From assembly GCA_015522685.1 (NCBI GenBank), contig WALU01000035.1:1-64000 (forward strand): a DNA stretch of 64,000 nucleotides, written 5' to 3'. The DNA comes from Thermoproteota archaeon. Lineage in GTDB: Archaea > Korarchaeota > Korarchaeia > Korarchaeales > Korarchaeaceae. Position 1 is the stretch's first letter. Every line of letters begins with the position of its first letter. The notes under the pieces were generated by a model, which did not search any database, was not told the DNA's origin, and worked only from the letters and a program-made list of their open reading frames with translations. The position numbers were made by a program, and so were the translations under genes. This document shows, piece after piece, positions 25,548-34,565 of this stretch.

Positions 25548-26623
25548 ATTTCAGTAAACCCCCTAGTGATGTCCATGTCTATGCGTTTTATAAGAGCAAT
25601 TAACAGCTTTATAGCAGCTTCTACGTCGTCAGGAGACATTATGGAGCTATGAGAATGTATATGCCTAGTAGGTACTCCCAGAACTATTGAGGGAACTCCA
25701 TACTTATGTAAATGCACTCTACCTGCATCTGTACCCCCTTTAACTGCTGACAGTTGATAGGATATATTCTCCTCCTCTGCTACCTCTATAACAAACTCCT
25801 TGAGTCTAGCATTAGGTATCATACTCCTATCCCAAGTAAGTATTGAAACACCTTCTCCCATCTTACTAGGGGCCTCGCTAGGTGAAACTCCTGGAGAATC
25901 ACCAGCTATATCAACGTCAACTGCTATGAAAACGTCTGGATCTACAACGTCCGCGGCCGTTTCCGCCCCTCTTAGGCCAACTTCCTCTTGAACTGTGGAT
26001 ACAGCATAATAAGTATTAGGATGGCTTATCCCATGCTCTTTTAGGTTCTTCAAGGTTTCCATAACTATAAAAGCTCCTATTCTATCATCGAAGGCCTTTC
26101 CTAGCCATGCTCTTCCATTCCTAAGGACTTCAAAGGATGATAGCGGTGCTGCCGGATCCCCTATTCTTATACCCATCTCTTTTATCTGTTCCTTATTCTT
26201 CACCCCGATATCTATATAGAGATCTTTGAATTCGAGGGGCTTTTTTCTTTCCTCAGGAGTCATAAGGTGAGGAGGTTTGCTCGTGATAACTCCTATGTAA
26301 TCTCCTTTCTTCGTTCTTATTATAACTCTGTGAGCTGGCAGCGTGGTAGTAACCCACCCACCTAACGGTTCGAACCTGAGGAAGCCATTATCTTCTATTG
26401 AAACTATTATGAATCCGACCTCATCAGCGTGCCCTGAAGCCATAATTCTAGGCCGATCGCTACCTACTTCCTTCAGTATCAGAGATCCTAGCTTATCTGA
26501 TAGGACTTCATCAGAGTATAGAGAATATCTATCCTTCAGCATTTTTAATGGTTCGATTTCAAATCCAGATGGACCAAAAGCCTCAGAAAACCTTGAAAAG
26601 AAAGATATTATTTCATCTTCCAT
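25544..26623 (-). CDS. M42-family aminopeptidase/deblocking peptidase
   Basis: Cytosolic di-metal peptidase of the M42 (TET/PepA-like) family, 359 residues. Metal and catalytic points are ASGHADEVG near residue 63, FDDRIGAF near 178, STVQEEVGLRG near 207, DVDIAGD near 232, and HIHSHSS near 326. Such enzymes assemble into large tetrahedral particles and remove N-terminal residues from peptides. The gene overlaps the start of the aconitase X gene by four bases, so both are read from one mRNA, although no shared pathway is evident. It is divergent from the SIS gene. Confidence 0.9.
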   Translation of the reverse strand: MEDEIISFFSRFSEAFGPSGFEIEPLKMLKDRYSLYSDEVLSDKLGSLILKEVGSDRPRIMASGHADEVGFIIVSIEDNGFLRFEPLGGWVTTTLPAHRVIIRTKKGDYIGVITSKPPHLMTPEERKKPLEFKDLYIDIGVKNKEQIKEMGIRIGDPAAPLSSFEVLRNGRAWLGKAFDDRIGAFIVMETLKNLKEHGISHPNTYYAVSTVQEEVGLRGAETAADVVDPDVFIAVDVDIAGDSPGVSPSEAPSKMGEGVSILTWDRSMIPNARLKEFVIEVAEEENISYQLSAVKGGTDAGRVHLHKYGVPSIVLGVPTRHIHSHSSIMSPDDVEAAIKLLIALIKRIDMDITRGFTEI

Positions 26624-26683
26624 ACAGCTTAGATCTTCCGACAGATAAATAACTTTATCCTAGGCTACTTGACCGAACTTCTG

Positions 26684-27703
26684 ATGGATAAGAAAGAACC
26701 AGGAATTTACATGGCTTCGGAGATAAGAGAACAATCAGAGGCGGTCAGAAGAACGTTATTAGGGGCGGGAGAGAAAGCTTCTCTAGCTGCCCAGCATCTT
26801 TTAGACAGATTCATTTATACAACAGGCAGTGGATCCAGCTACCATGCCTCATTAGTGTTGAATAGGACCTTAGTGAGGATAGCAGGAGCTAGAGTAACCT
26901 CAATACCTGCCTCTGAATTACCTAGCTGGATTCCATCTGATCTTAAGAACTCCGCTTTAATAGCTTTCTCTCAAAGTGGAGAAAGCAAGGATGTTATACT
27001 GGCAGCGAAAGAGTTTAAGGAAAAAGCTCCTTATGATCCCATTATATCGATAACTAATACAAGAGATAGCACTTTAGCTTTGATGTCTGATCTTGTAATA
27101 TTAACTAGGGCTGGGAAGGAAAGAGCCATTGCAGCCACGAAGAGCTACACTACGCAGTTAGCTACATCTATCCTCCTCTCCCTTGAGCTAGCAAGGATAA
27201 AAGGAAGAGATGTAAGCTCACTGGAGGAAGAACTGAAGAAAATACCAGGCAAGATGAAACAAACAATATCCAGCATCAATACTGTAGAGGATATAGCAAG
27301 TAGGATAAGGGATAAGATAATGGGATTCGTTCTCGGTAAAGGGTCCAACTATCCAACTGCCCTTGAGGCAGCTCTTAAGCTCAGGGAAACATCAAACCTT
27401 CATTATGTTGGTTATGCTGCTAGAGAGTTCCTTCATGGACCAATACAGCTTATAGGTAGAGAAACTCCTGTTATTTTTCTAAACTGGTCCGAGATAGTAG
27501 AGGTAGTTGAGAAGGTTAGATCTTTCGGAGGAGATGTGATCAGGGTAGGCAGCGGAGGAGAGATTTCTCTTCCATATACAGCATATGAACTGTCTCCTCT
27601 CCTAATGATAATACCCATGCAGCTGTTATCCTATAAGATATCCCTTTTAAGAGGGTTGGATCCGGATAAGCCTGAGAAATTATCAAAGGTGGTGACTGAA
27701 TGA
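26684..27703 (+). CDS. SIS-domain sugar-phosphate isomerase (GlmS C-half type)
   Basis: Double SIS-domain protein of about 339 residues resembling the isomerase half of glucosamine-6-phosphate synthase, without the glutaminase domain. First SIS: GSGSSYHASL and AFSQSGESKDVI. Second SIS: LGKGSNYPTALEAALKLRE, followed by REFLHGPIQLI with the catalytic His. Archaeal proteins of this form act as glucosamine-6-phosphate deaminases or related aldose-ketose isomerases. I start at the ATG at 26684; the TTG at 26669 adds five residues. It overlaps the next gene by four bases. Confidence 0.85.
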   Translation: MDKKEPGIYMASEIREQSEAVRRTLLGAGEKASLAAQHLLDRFIYTTGSGSSYHASLVLNRTLVRIAGARVTSIPASELPSWIPSDLKNSALIAFSQSGESKDVILAAKEFKEKAPYDPIISITNTRDSTLALMSDLVILTRAGKERAIAATKSYTTQLATSILLSLELARIKGRDVSSLEEELKKIPGKMKQTISSINTVEDIASRIRDKIMGFVLGKGSNYPTALEAALKLRETSNLHYVGYAAREFLHGPIQLIGRETPVIFLNWSEIVEVVEKVRSFGGDVIRVGSGGEISLPYTAYELSPLLMIIPMQLLSYKISLLRGLDPDKPEKLSKVVTE

Positions 27704-28353
27704 AGCTCCTTCTGTTAGAAATAGATAATGTCTTGTATGATTCTAATCTCTTGAAGGGCATAGCCAGAGAATGGGCCCTCACCGCTATGAAAGAAGCGGG
27801 CTTTCCAGTTGATTATGATACAGCAATGAGCATTTTGAAGGATATTATAAGGGATAAGGGGGAAGATTATCCCTATCACTTCAATGAGCTTATGCTACGG
27901 CTTGGACTGAAAGAAGATCATAGAGTAATTGCGGCTGGCGTTATAGCTTATCATGATGTCAAGAGAGCCTTTCTTAAGCCTATCCCTGGCATAATCGAAG
28001 CAATATTATTAGCAAGAGAAGCTAGTTTGAAGGTCGGAGTTATCTCCTCTGGAGATTCTGTAAAAGAGTGGGAGAAGATAATAAGGCTAGGAGTGCATCA
28101 TCTAATCAACTCGGCATGGATAGGTCCAAGGTCTTCATTAGGAGATGTCTTCTCCAGTGGATTTGATCCTAAAGAGACCATATTAATAGCTAATAGCGAG
28201 AAAAGAGTTAGAGAAGCTGAAAAATTAGGCGTGAAATTTCTTATACTCTTAACAGATAATGGAGCTGAGATAATCGAGGAAGGTAAAAGTAGGGAGGTAT
28301 ACGAGGCTTGGCGGATAGGGGCTGCTGTAAAAAGCCTTTTAAGAAAGCTATAG
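27700..28353 (+). CDS. HAD-superfamily protein with degenerate active site
   Basis: A 217-residue HAD-fold protein, by order and length similar to small haloacid-dehalogenase-like phosphatases. Motif I reads LLEIDNVLYD, so the nucleophile Asp of DxDGT is Glu; motif II has Ser in GVISSGDS; motif III Lys may be K of FDPKET; and motif IV, normally GDS..D, reads IANSEKRVREAEK with no acidic pair. It is thus probably not a normal phosphatase and may be a binding or structural protein. It overlaps the SIS gene by four bases and the coaD-like gene by 46 bases, all in one operon. Confidence 0.65.
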   Translation: MKLLLLEIDNVLYDSNLLKGIAREWALTAMKEAGFPVDYDTAMSILKDIIRDKGEDYPYHFNELMLRLGLKEDHRVIAAGVIAYHDVKRAFLKPIPGIIEAILLAREASLKVGVISSGDSVKEWEKIIRLGVHHLINSAWIGPRSSLGDVFSSGFDPKETILIANSEKRVREAEKLGVKFLILLTDNGAEIIEEGKSREVYEAWRIGAAVKSLLRKL

Positions 28354-28796
28354 TTGGTGGAGCCTTTGATAGGTTCCATAAGGGACATAGAGTTCTCATA
28401 GATACAGCGATAAGACTAGCAGATAATGTACTAATAGGATTAGCAGATGGTCCCTTGCTTGCTGCAAAGGCCTATAAGGAAAAGATAATGTCCTACAAGG
28501 AGAGAAAAGAATTAATCAGCGAATATCTTGAGAGAAAGAAGATACACTTTAAAATTATTAGAATAATTGAGCCAATAGGACCTGCTGGTACCGATGAAGA
28601 AGCTGATGTCATAATAGTATCGCCGGAGACCTATGAGAGAGCTCTCATGATAAATGAGGAGAGGACTTTAAATGGCCTCAAAGAGCTGTTTATCGTAGCT
28701 GTACCAACCATAGTAGCTGAAGATGGAAAACCACTCAAATCTCATAGGATAAGAGCTGGAGAGATAGATTCTGAAGGTTGCATTGCGAGGAAATAG
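28308..28796 (+). CDS. coaD: Phosphopantetheine adenylyltransferase, archaeal type
   Basis: Nucleotidyltransferase of the fourth step from pantothenate-phosphate towards coenzyme A: phosphopantetheine plus ATP to dephospho-CoA. The class motif is GGAFDRFHKGHR near residue 17 (HxGH is replaced by HKGH), with the ISxxT-like signature seen as VSPETYE. The C-terminal KSHRIRAGEIDSEG matches archaeal enzymes. The frame starts at a TTG at 28308, inside the HAD gene; there is no ATG before the first motif. 162 residues is normal. Third gene of the SIS-HAD-coaD operon. Confidence 0.85.
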   Translation: MADRGCCKKPFKKAIVGGAFDRFHKGHRVLIDTAIRLADNVLIGLADGPLLAAKAYKEKIMSYKERKELISEYLERKKIHFKIIRIIEPIGPAGTDEEADVIIVSPETYERALMINEERTLNGLKELFIVAVPTIVAEDGKPLKSHRIRAGEIDSEGCIARK

Positions 28797-28845
28797 TGCA
28801 TCAAATTTTTCTTCTGATAGATAACCTTAGCTTTGGTGTTAGGCC

Positions 28846-29994
28846 TTGTATGTCAGGCCAGGAATTCACTTAATGCAAGGTGATGAGGCACTAGTAGAAG
28901 GTTCATTGATAGCAGGTTGCCGATTTTTTGCCGGTTATCCCATAACGCCTGCCACAGAAATTGCTGAAAGAATGTCACGTAGGATGCCTCAAGTAGGCGG
29001 GATTTTCATGCAGATGGAAGACGAACTGGCTTCTATAATGGCTATAATAGGAGCTTCTTGGGCTGGAAGGAAGGCTATGACTGCTACTAGCGGACCTGGG
29101 TACTCTTTAATGCAAGAAGGGTTAGGATATGCCATAATTACCGAAGCCCCCATAGTAATAACGGATGTACAGAGAGGTGGCCCTTCAACAGGTCTCGTTA
29201 CTTTACCTTCCCAAGGAGATGTGATGCAGGCGAGATGGGGCAGCCATGGAGATTATGCTATGATAACTCTAGCCCCATCTAGTGCTCAGGATATGTTTAA
29301 TCTTACAATAAAATCTTTCAACTTAGCAGAACAATATAGAAATCCAGTAGTGATACTGGCCGACGAAGTAATTGCTCATGTACGTGAACCTGTAAAGATT
29401 CCTCCTCTTGATGAAATAGAGATTGTAGAAAGGAGAAAACCTGATGTTCCTCCAGAGGAGTATATACCGTATTTACCTAACCCAAGCGAGTGGGTAACTC
29501 CTATGCCAGCCTTTGGTGATGGCTATAATGTATTAGCAGAAAGTGTCATGCATGATGAGTTTGGCCATAGGATAGGAATAAACCATGCTGCAGCGGAGAG
29601 AATGATAAAGAGGTTATACTACAAGATAGAGAAGAACGTTGAGAAGATAGCTATGTATGAGAAGAGATATTTGGATGATAGCGATATAGCAGTAGTATCT
29701 TATGGATCTACTGCTAGGACCGCTTTAAGGGCCGTGAGAGAAGCTAGGAAGCTAGGGATAAAGGTAGGATTAGTTAGACTCATTACGATATGGCCGTTTT
29801 ATGATAAGCTCATTGAAGAAGTTGCCTCCCAAGTTAAAGCCATAATAGTTCCTGAAATGAACATGGGTAAGATAGTTAGGGAAGTTGAAAGAGCTTCAAG
29901 AGGGCAGGCCAAGGTAATATCTGTGCCTAAGGTTGGAGGAGTCCTTCACCATCCAGATGATATTCTGAGTACTATAAAGATGGCTGAGAGATGA
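28846..29994 (+). CDS. korA: 2-oxoacid:ferredoxin oxidoreductase, alpha subunit (KorA-like)
   Basis: Alpha subunit of the four-subunit 2-oxoacid (probably 2-oxoglutarate) ferredoxin oxidoreductase, 382 residues. Marks are GDEALVEGSLIAGCRFFAGYPITPATEI, SGPGYSLMQE, TDVQRGGPSTGL and the C-terminal IWPFYDKLI and PEMNMGKIVREVER. The enzyme decarboxylates the 2-oxoacid with thiamine pyrophosphate and coenzyme A and passes electrons to ferredoxin. TTG start. Its stop overlaps the start of korB as ATGA. Order A-B-D-C is compact with overlaps throughout. Confidence 0.9.
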   Translation: MYVRPGIHLMQGDEALVEGSLIAGCRFFAGYPITPATEIAERMSRRMPQVGGIFMQMEDELASIMAIIGASWAGRKAMTATSGPGYSLMQEGLGYAIITEAPIVITDVQRGGPSTGLVTLPSQGDVMQARWGSHGDYAMITLAPSSAQDMFNLTIKSFNLAEQYRNPVVILADEVIAHVREPVKIPPLDEIEIVERRKPDVPPEEYIPYLPNPSEWVTPMPAFGDGYNVLAESVMHDEFGHRIGINHAAAERMIKRLYYKIEKNVEKIAMYEKRYLDDSDIAVVSYGSTARTALRAVREARKLGIKVGLVRLITIWPFYDKLIEEVASQVKAIIVPEMNMGKIVREVERASRGQAKVISVPKVGGVLHHPDDILSTIKMAER

Positions 29995-30842
29995 TTTTTA
30001 TGTTATCTGAAGCCAATTTTGAGCATATTTTGGCTAAGAAGTATATGAGAACCGAGATAATGCCTCATGCCTTCTGCCCAGGATGCGGGCTTGGGATAAT
30101 TGAGAGAATTATTCTAATGGCATTTGAAGAGCTAGGGCAAGAGGAGTGGGAGCATACAGTTTTTGTCTCTGGAGTGGGATGTTCAGGATGGGCTCCTCTC
30201 TACTTCAGGAGAGATGCTGCTCATACGTTGCATGGTAGAGCCTTAGCTTTCGCTACAGCGCTAAAGGTATCAAGACCCAATCTGAATGTAATCGTCGTGA
30301 TGGGAGATGGAGATAGTATGGGAATCGGGGGCAATCATCTTATCCATGCTGCAAGGAGGAATATAAATCTCACAGCGATAATAGCGACAAACATGCTGTA
30401 TTCTCTGACAGGAGGCCAGATGGCCCCAACAACACCTGAGGGAGCTAGAACTCAGACTACTCCCTATGGTAACATAGAGCCAAACTTCAATCTGATGGAA
30501 CTCCTTAAAGCAGCCGGAGCGACTTACTTGGCTAAATGGACAACATATCACTTTATTCAGGCTAAAAATAGTATAAAGAAGGCTATAGAGCATAAAGGAT
30601 TTGCGGCTGTGGAGATAGTTTTTCAATGCCCAACTTTCGCTGGTAGGTATATTCTGGGTAAGCCGGATCCTAGAGATATGATGCAATGGCTCAAGGAGAA
30701 CTCAATACCTCTAAGTGCAGCTAAAAACAAGAGTCCAGAGGAACTAAAGAGAAAGATAGTTATCGGGGAGTATCTTCATAGGACAGATAGAAAAGAGTAC
30801 ACTGAAAGGCTCAAGGAATTAGAGGAGAAAGCTAGGAGGTGA
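29991..30842 (+). CDS. korB: 2-oxoacid:ferredoxin oxidoreductase, beta subunit (KorB-like)
   Basis: Beta subunit carrying thiamine pyrophosphate, 283 residues. FCPGCGLGI near residue 28 begins the fold, GVGCSG supplies the third conserved Cys, and the TPP/Mg motif is VMGDGDSMGIGGNHLIHAARRN. TGGQMAPTTPEG is characteristic of this family. It overlaps korA by four bases and the ferredoxin-like subunit by four bases (GTGA), which suggests tightly coupled synthesis. Confidence 0.9.
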   Translation: MIFMLSEANFEHILAKKYMRTEIMPHAFCPGCGLGIIERIILMAFEELGQEEWEHTVFVSGVGCSGWAPLYFRRDAAHTLHGRALAFATALKVSRPNLNVIVVMGDGDSMGIGGNHLIHAARRNINLTAIIATNMLYSLTGGQMAPTTPEGARTQTTPYGNIEPNFNLMELLKAAGATYLAKWTTYHFIQAKNSIKKAIEHKGFAAVEIVFQCPTFAGRYILGKPDPRDMMQWLKENSIPLSAAKNKSPEELKRKIVIGEYLHRTDRKEYTERLKELEEKARR

Positions 30843-31186
30843 TTGATATAGCTTCTCCCGTTAAGGTTCGGCAGATAGCGGTCAGCGATAAGCTATGCAA
30901 GGGATGTTACCTTTGCATATGGGCATGCCCTTGGGATGTGTTTGAGATAAGTAAAGAGAGAAATTGGAGAGGAGTAAAGAAACCAGTAGCAGTAAGAATA
31001 GAGCAGTGTAGGGCATGCAGATTATGTGAATGGTACTGTCCAGATTTCGCTCTACAAGTAATAGTCAGTGAGGAGGAAGAGAAGAGGATCAAGGAGGTTG
31101 AGGAGAAGTACGAGAAGCCATGGTTTGATAGACTGAAGAAAAGAGATAAAATCATTAGTAAGGGAGTGTGGTGGCTTGAGGATTGA
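30839..31186 (+). CDS. korD: 2-oxoacid:ferredoxin oxidoreductase, delta (ferredoxin-like) subunit
   Basis: Ferredoxin-like subunit of 115 residues with two [4Fe-4S] motifs: CKGCYLCIWACPWD near residue 20 and CRACRLCEWYCPDFA near residue 53. It carries electrons between the TPP centre and soluble ferredoxin. A GTG start directly follows AGGAG and overlaps the korB stop. The charged C-terminal helix (residues 78-105) is longer than in PorD. Confidence 0.88.
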   Translation: MIDIASPVKVRQIAVSDKLCKGCYLCIWACPWDVFEISKERNWRGVKKPVAVRIEQCRACRLCEWYCPDFALQVIVSEEEEKRIKEVEEKYEKPWFDRLKKRDKIISKGVWWLED

Positions 31187-31736
31187 AGTGATGCTATCTG
31201 GGTTTGGAGGACAGGGTATTGTACTATCTGGTGCAGTTTTATCGCAAGCATCTGTATTAAGCAATTATTATGCTGCTGCTACCTATACATATGGGCCAGA
31301 AGCTAGGTTAGGATCAACTAGATCTGAGGTAGTGATCTCCGATGAGGAAATTGATTATCCTAAGGTAATAAATCCTGACTTCTGGATAGTTTTGAATCAG
31401 ATGTCTCTAAATACATTCTCAAAGAGATATCCTCTTAACGAGACTGTAATTCTAGCTAACTCTTCAATGATAAAGTATTTTGATCCCGTTGAAGGAAAGG
31501 TTAGATCTATTTATAAGATCCCTGCTACGGACGAGGCAGAGAGATTAGGAAATAGGCTAGTCGCTAATATGCTTATGTTAGGAGTCTTCGTTACAGTAAC
31601 TGGTATGATTCTAATAGAAAATCTGAAGAAGACAATAAAGATGATGGTAAAGCCTCAATTCATAGAGCTTAACTTAAAGGCCGTAGATAGAGGGCAGGAG
31701 ATAGGTAAATCTATCTTGAAGGGAGTAAAGGTTTAA
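31176..31736 (+). CDS. korC: 2-oxoacid:ferredoxin oxidoreductase, gamma subunit (KorC-like)
   Basis: Gamma subunit of 186 residues. GFGGQGIVLSGAVLSQAS at residues 8-25, TYTYGPEARLGSTRSEVVIS and the MLMLGVFVTVTG helix are standard. It binds coenzyme A at the interface in characterised relatives. It starts at a TTG and overlaps korD by eleven bases. A T-rich run follows, so this looks like the end of the operon. Confidence 0.9.
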   Translation: MRIEVMLSGFGGQGIVLSGAVLSQASVLSNYYAAATYTYGPEARLGSTRSEVVISDEEIDYPKVINPDFWIVLNQMSLNTFSKRYPLNETVILANSSMIKYFDPVEGKVRSIYKIPATDEAERLGNRLVANMLMLGVFVTVTGMILIENLKKTIKMMVKPQFIELNLKAVDRGQEIGKSILKGVKV

Positions 31737-31746
31737 GCTCACCTCC

Positions 31747-31760
31747 TTCCTTTTTCTCCT
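31747..31760 (+). terminator. T-rich run behind korC
   Basis: TTCCTTTTTCTCC begins ten bases after the korC stop and no gene follows for 80 bases. This fits archaeal oligo-T termination. Assigned by composition only. Confidence 0.35.
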
Positions 31761-31841
31761 AGAGAACCATGAGGAGTATTCAGCGAAAGGGTAGATATAA
31801 CTCAGAAAATGGTCAGCTGAGCCCTCTGGGAGGATGATTAC

Positions 31842-32549
31842 TTGCTTCCGCTTAAAGATGAGAACCCTAGTCCTATAACTCCATGGGTTAACTATATACT
31901 TATACTCACTAATACTCTAATTTTTCTTTTAGAAGTACTCAGTGGACCAGAAGGTTTTCAGCAAATAATAATGAATTACGGCTTCATATCATCCTTAGTC
32001 ATGGAGAATCCTTCTTCTAATCTATACAGAATGCTTACATCAATGTTTCTCCACGGTGGGTGGCTTCATCTTCTTGGTAATATGTTATATCTCTACATAT
32101 TTGGAGATAATGTAGAAGCTGCCTTTGGCCATGTTAAGTACCTTTTCTTCTACCTCATCTCAGGTACAGCTGCAAATCTTATGCACATGTTCATCCTTCC
32201 AATATTCGGCATACCCACTAACATTCCAGCCATAGGTGCGTCCGGAGCCATAAGTGGGGTTTTAGGAGCTTACTTCATATTCTATCCTAGAGCTAGGATC
32301 CTGACCGCTTTAATGATATGGTACTTCATAACAGTTGAACCGATACCTGCTAAATATTACATACTATTTTGGTTCTTCTGGCAGCTAATACCGGGATTAT
32401 TGGCAGGAGAATCAACTGGTATCGCATACTGGGCTCATATTGGAGGGTTCATAGCAGGTCTAATAATAGCGTATCCTTATAGGCATAAGGTACGTTATCT
32501 TAGGAGGCTCTGGATGATGGGAGATTATTACCATGGAAACATGTGGTAG
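31842..32549 (+). CDS. Rhomboid-family intramembrane serine protease
   Basis: Polytopic membrane protease of 235 residues with six or seven helices. The catalytic pair is visible: Ser in GASGAISGVLGAY near residue 142 and His in YWAHIGGFIAGL near 207. The LTSMFLHGGWLHLLGNMLYLYIF segment with HxxxN is the conserved second helix region. It cuts transmembrane substrates inside the bilayer; no substrate is known. A TTG start follows GGGAGGATGA. The end overlaps the start of the aldolase gene by seventeen bases. Confidence 0.92.
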   Translation: MLPLKDENPSPITPWVNYILILTNTLIFLLEVLSGPEGFQQIIMNYGFISSLVMENPSSNLYRMLTSMFLHGGWLHLLGNMLYLYIFGDNVEAAFGHVKYLFFYLISGTAANLMHMFILPIFGIPTNIPAIGASGAISGVLGAYFIFYPRARILTALMIWYFITVEPIPAKYYILFWFFWQLIPGLLAGESTGIAYWAHIGGFIAGLIIAYPYRHKVRYLRRLWMMGDYYHGNMW

Positions 32550-33144
32550 TGCAAGAGATCTGGCAGAAATTATGAAAATCGCTTATGAAAGGAAAATTAC
32601 TACAGGTGCAGGTGGAAATGCAAGCTTAAAAACAGACTACGGCATCTTCATAACCCCCTCAGGCAAGTTTAAAGGAAAATTGGAGGAAGAGGATATAATA
32701 CTAATTAACAAAAACGGTGAAGTCCTAAGGGGAAGAGGAAAGCCTAGTTCAGAGTGGAAAATGCATATTCTAATATATGAGAAAAGAGAGGATGCTAAGG
32801 CAGTCTTACATTGCCATCCTTCCATTGTAACGGGGCTAACTAATGCTGGTATAATCCCGACTCCTGCCGAACTTGATAGAATTGGTGCATGGACCGAAGA
32901 AAGTTATCTGTTGTTAGGATCAGAGGTTAAGGTAATAGACAGAAGACCCTTTGGTACGCTGGAGCTAGCTAATGCCGTTTCAGATGCATTAGCTAGTGGG
33001 AACTCTAATGCTGTAGTTATAAGAGGACATGGAGCAGTAACAGTGAATTCAGATCCATGGTCCGTCCTTTCCGCTATGGACTCTTTAGTTGAGCTCTATA
33101 CAATTAACTTTCTTATGTGGCTTTCAGAGAGGCTCTCCCAATAA
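32533..33144 (+). CDS. Class II aldolase/adducin family (fuculose-phosphate aldolase-like)
   Basis: Zinc-dependent aldolase of 203 residues. TGAGGNASLK binds the phosphate end, FITPSGK and SSEWKMH line the site, and the zinc ligands are the two His of HCHPS near residue 94 and the His of IRGHGAV near 154. In archaea this family includes fuculose-1-phosphate aldolase and enzymes acting in sugar or methylthioribose routes; the true substrate is open. It overlaps the rhomboid gene and converges with the nucleotide-sugar dehydrogenase gene, whose last 32 bases it covers. Confidence 0.85.
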   Translation: METCGSARDLAEIMKIAYERKITTGAGGNASLKTDYGIFITPSGKFKGKLEEEDIILINKNGEVLRGRGKPSSEWKMHILIYEKREDAKAVLHCHPSIVTGLTNAGIIPTPAELDRIGAWTEESYLLLGSEVKVIDRRPFGTLELANAVSDALASGNSNAVVIRGHGAVTVNSDPWSVLSAMDSLVELYTINFLMWLSERLSQ

Positions 33145-34507
33145 TCCATGGTCTTCCAATGCCTACATATGCTTTGCCTTCCGGTATTGAATCTACTTCT
33201 ATCACATGCCTCCCATCCACGACTAATGATAAATCTCGGCCTATTTCTAGGAACTCTGTGAGTGACATCCTGTAGGCAGAATGATCGGTTGATATTACTG
33301 CTATGTTAGCCCCTTCTAAGGACTCCCTAAGGTCATTTGTTAATGCAACTCCTAAGAATGAAAGTTCCTCATCATATCTTATTATAGGATCATGAACCTC
33401 TTTCACTTTCATCTGGGCACCAGATAGTATTTTAACAAGATCATATGTAGGAGATAGCCTTGAATCCGCAATATCTCCTCTGAAAGCAAGGCCTAAAATC
33501 GTTATTACTGGATTAGTTATTCCTAATTTTTTGCATCCCTCCTTTACAAGATTGGCTACCCTCTTTGGCATGCCCTCATTTAGCTCTCTAGCAACCTTTG
33601 TCAGGTTAAGGTCTATTCCAATTGAAGCGGCCCTCCACATGAGAAATCTGGAGTATATAGGTATGCATAGGCCTCCAACACCAGTTCCCGGTTTATGAAG
33701 ATGAGAATATGGCTGGCTATTGGCTGCTTGTCGAACCTCGTCGTAATCTATTCCCATCTTCCTAGAGAGTTCTGCTAGCTCATTGGCTAAAGCTATGTTC
33801 ACGTCCCTATAAACTCCTTCGGCTAATTTTTCAAACTCAGCTACGAGTTCATTAGATACTCTTAATACACCTTTCTTAACGATAAGTGAATAGAGTGTTG
33901 CTGCTACTTTCGCGCTTCTTTCATCAATCCCACCTATTGTCTTGGGATATGACTCTACTATATCCCTTAGAGCTCTCCCCTCAGATATTCTCTCAGGGCT
34001 ATAGGCTAGTCCAAAGTCTCTACCAGCCTTTAGACCACTGCTCTCCAAGATTGGTTTGAGAATACTTCTAGTTGTGCCAGGCGGAACACTGCTCTCCAAG
34101 ATTACTAGATCTCCCTTCTTGAGTCCCATCGCTATGGATTTAGCTGCTGATTCTACTGCGCTTAAATCAGGTCCCCTATTTTCTCTAATTAGAGTTGATA
34201 CTGCTATTATTTTAACATCTGATTCTTTTGATGCCTTAATTCCATCAGTAGTGACTTCTAGCCTGCCATCCCCTTTAGCTACTCTGAATACATCTTCAAG
34301 ACAAGGCTCATCTACTGGAGATCTTCCTTTCATAAGCTTCTCCACTTTCTCATTGTCTATGTCTACCCCTATCCCTCTAATACCAGCTGAAAGCCATGCC
34401 GCCAAAATAGAGGAGCCAACAAAGCCCAGTCCATAAACCGAGACTACTATCTTCCTATTACGGAACAACTTCTTTATCTCATTTTCTTCTCTAAATATGA
34501 GTTCCAT
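33113..34507 (-). CDS. Nucleotide-sugar (UDP-glucose/UDP-ManNAc type) dehydrogenase, atypical active site
   Basis: NAD-dependent UDP-sugar 6-dehydrogenase fold of 464 residues, making uronic-acid nucleotide sugars for glycans. The Rossmann loop is VYGLGFVGSSI near residue 25, then PDLSAVESAAK and LESSVPPGTT. The catalytic Cys is present in GVGGLCIPI near residue 276, but the family's GGHCIPVD has become GGLCIPIY, and the conserved Asn/Lys segment reads FEKLAEGVYRDVNIALANE with Gly for the first Asn. The C-terminal NAD/UDP domain (330-450) is normal. Stand-alone gene, so the target glycan is unknown. Confidence 0.82.
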   Translation of the reverse strand: MELIFREENEIKKLFRNRKIVVSVYGLGFVGSSILAAWLSAGIRGIGVDIDNEKVEKLMKGRSPVDEPCLEDVFRVAKGDGRLEVTTDGIKASKESDVKIIAVSTLIRENRGPDLSAVESAAKSIAMGLKKGDLVILESSVPPGTTRSILKPILESSGLKAGRDFGLAYSPERISEGRALRDIVESYPKTIGGIDERSAKVAATLYSLIVKKGVLRVSNELVAEFEKLAEGVYRDVNIALANELAELSRKMGIDYDEVRQAANSQPYSHLHKPGTGVGGLCIPIYSRFLMWRAASIGIDLNLTKVARELNEGMPKRVANLVKEGCKKLGITNPVITILGLAFRGDIADSRLSPTYDLVKILSGAQMKVKEVHDPIIRYDEELSFLGVALTNDLRESLEGANIAVISTDHSAYRMSLTEFLEIGRDLSLVVDGRHVIEVDSIPEGKAYVGIGRPWIIGRASLKAT

Positions 34508-34565
34508 CTTCGATCTTAAGTTGAAATTATTATTTACTTTAAAGTAGATAGGATGGTGAGACCAA

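Noticed and set aside
30270..30686. A 138-codon minus-strand frame inside korB
   Set aside because: Full overlap with a conserved TPP enzyme; no ribosome site and no protein-like composition.
31766..31806. A second C/D-box RNA between korC and rhomboid (ATGAGGA ... CTGA)
   Set aside because: No closing stem, no internal D'/C' boxes at proper spacing, and it overlaps the leader of the rhomboid gene.
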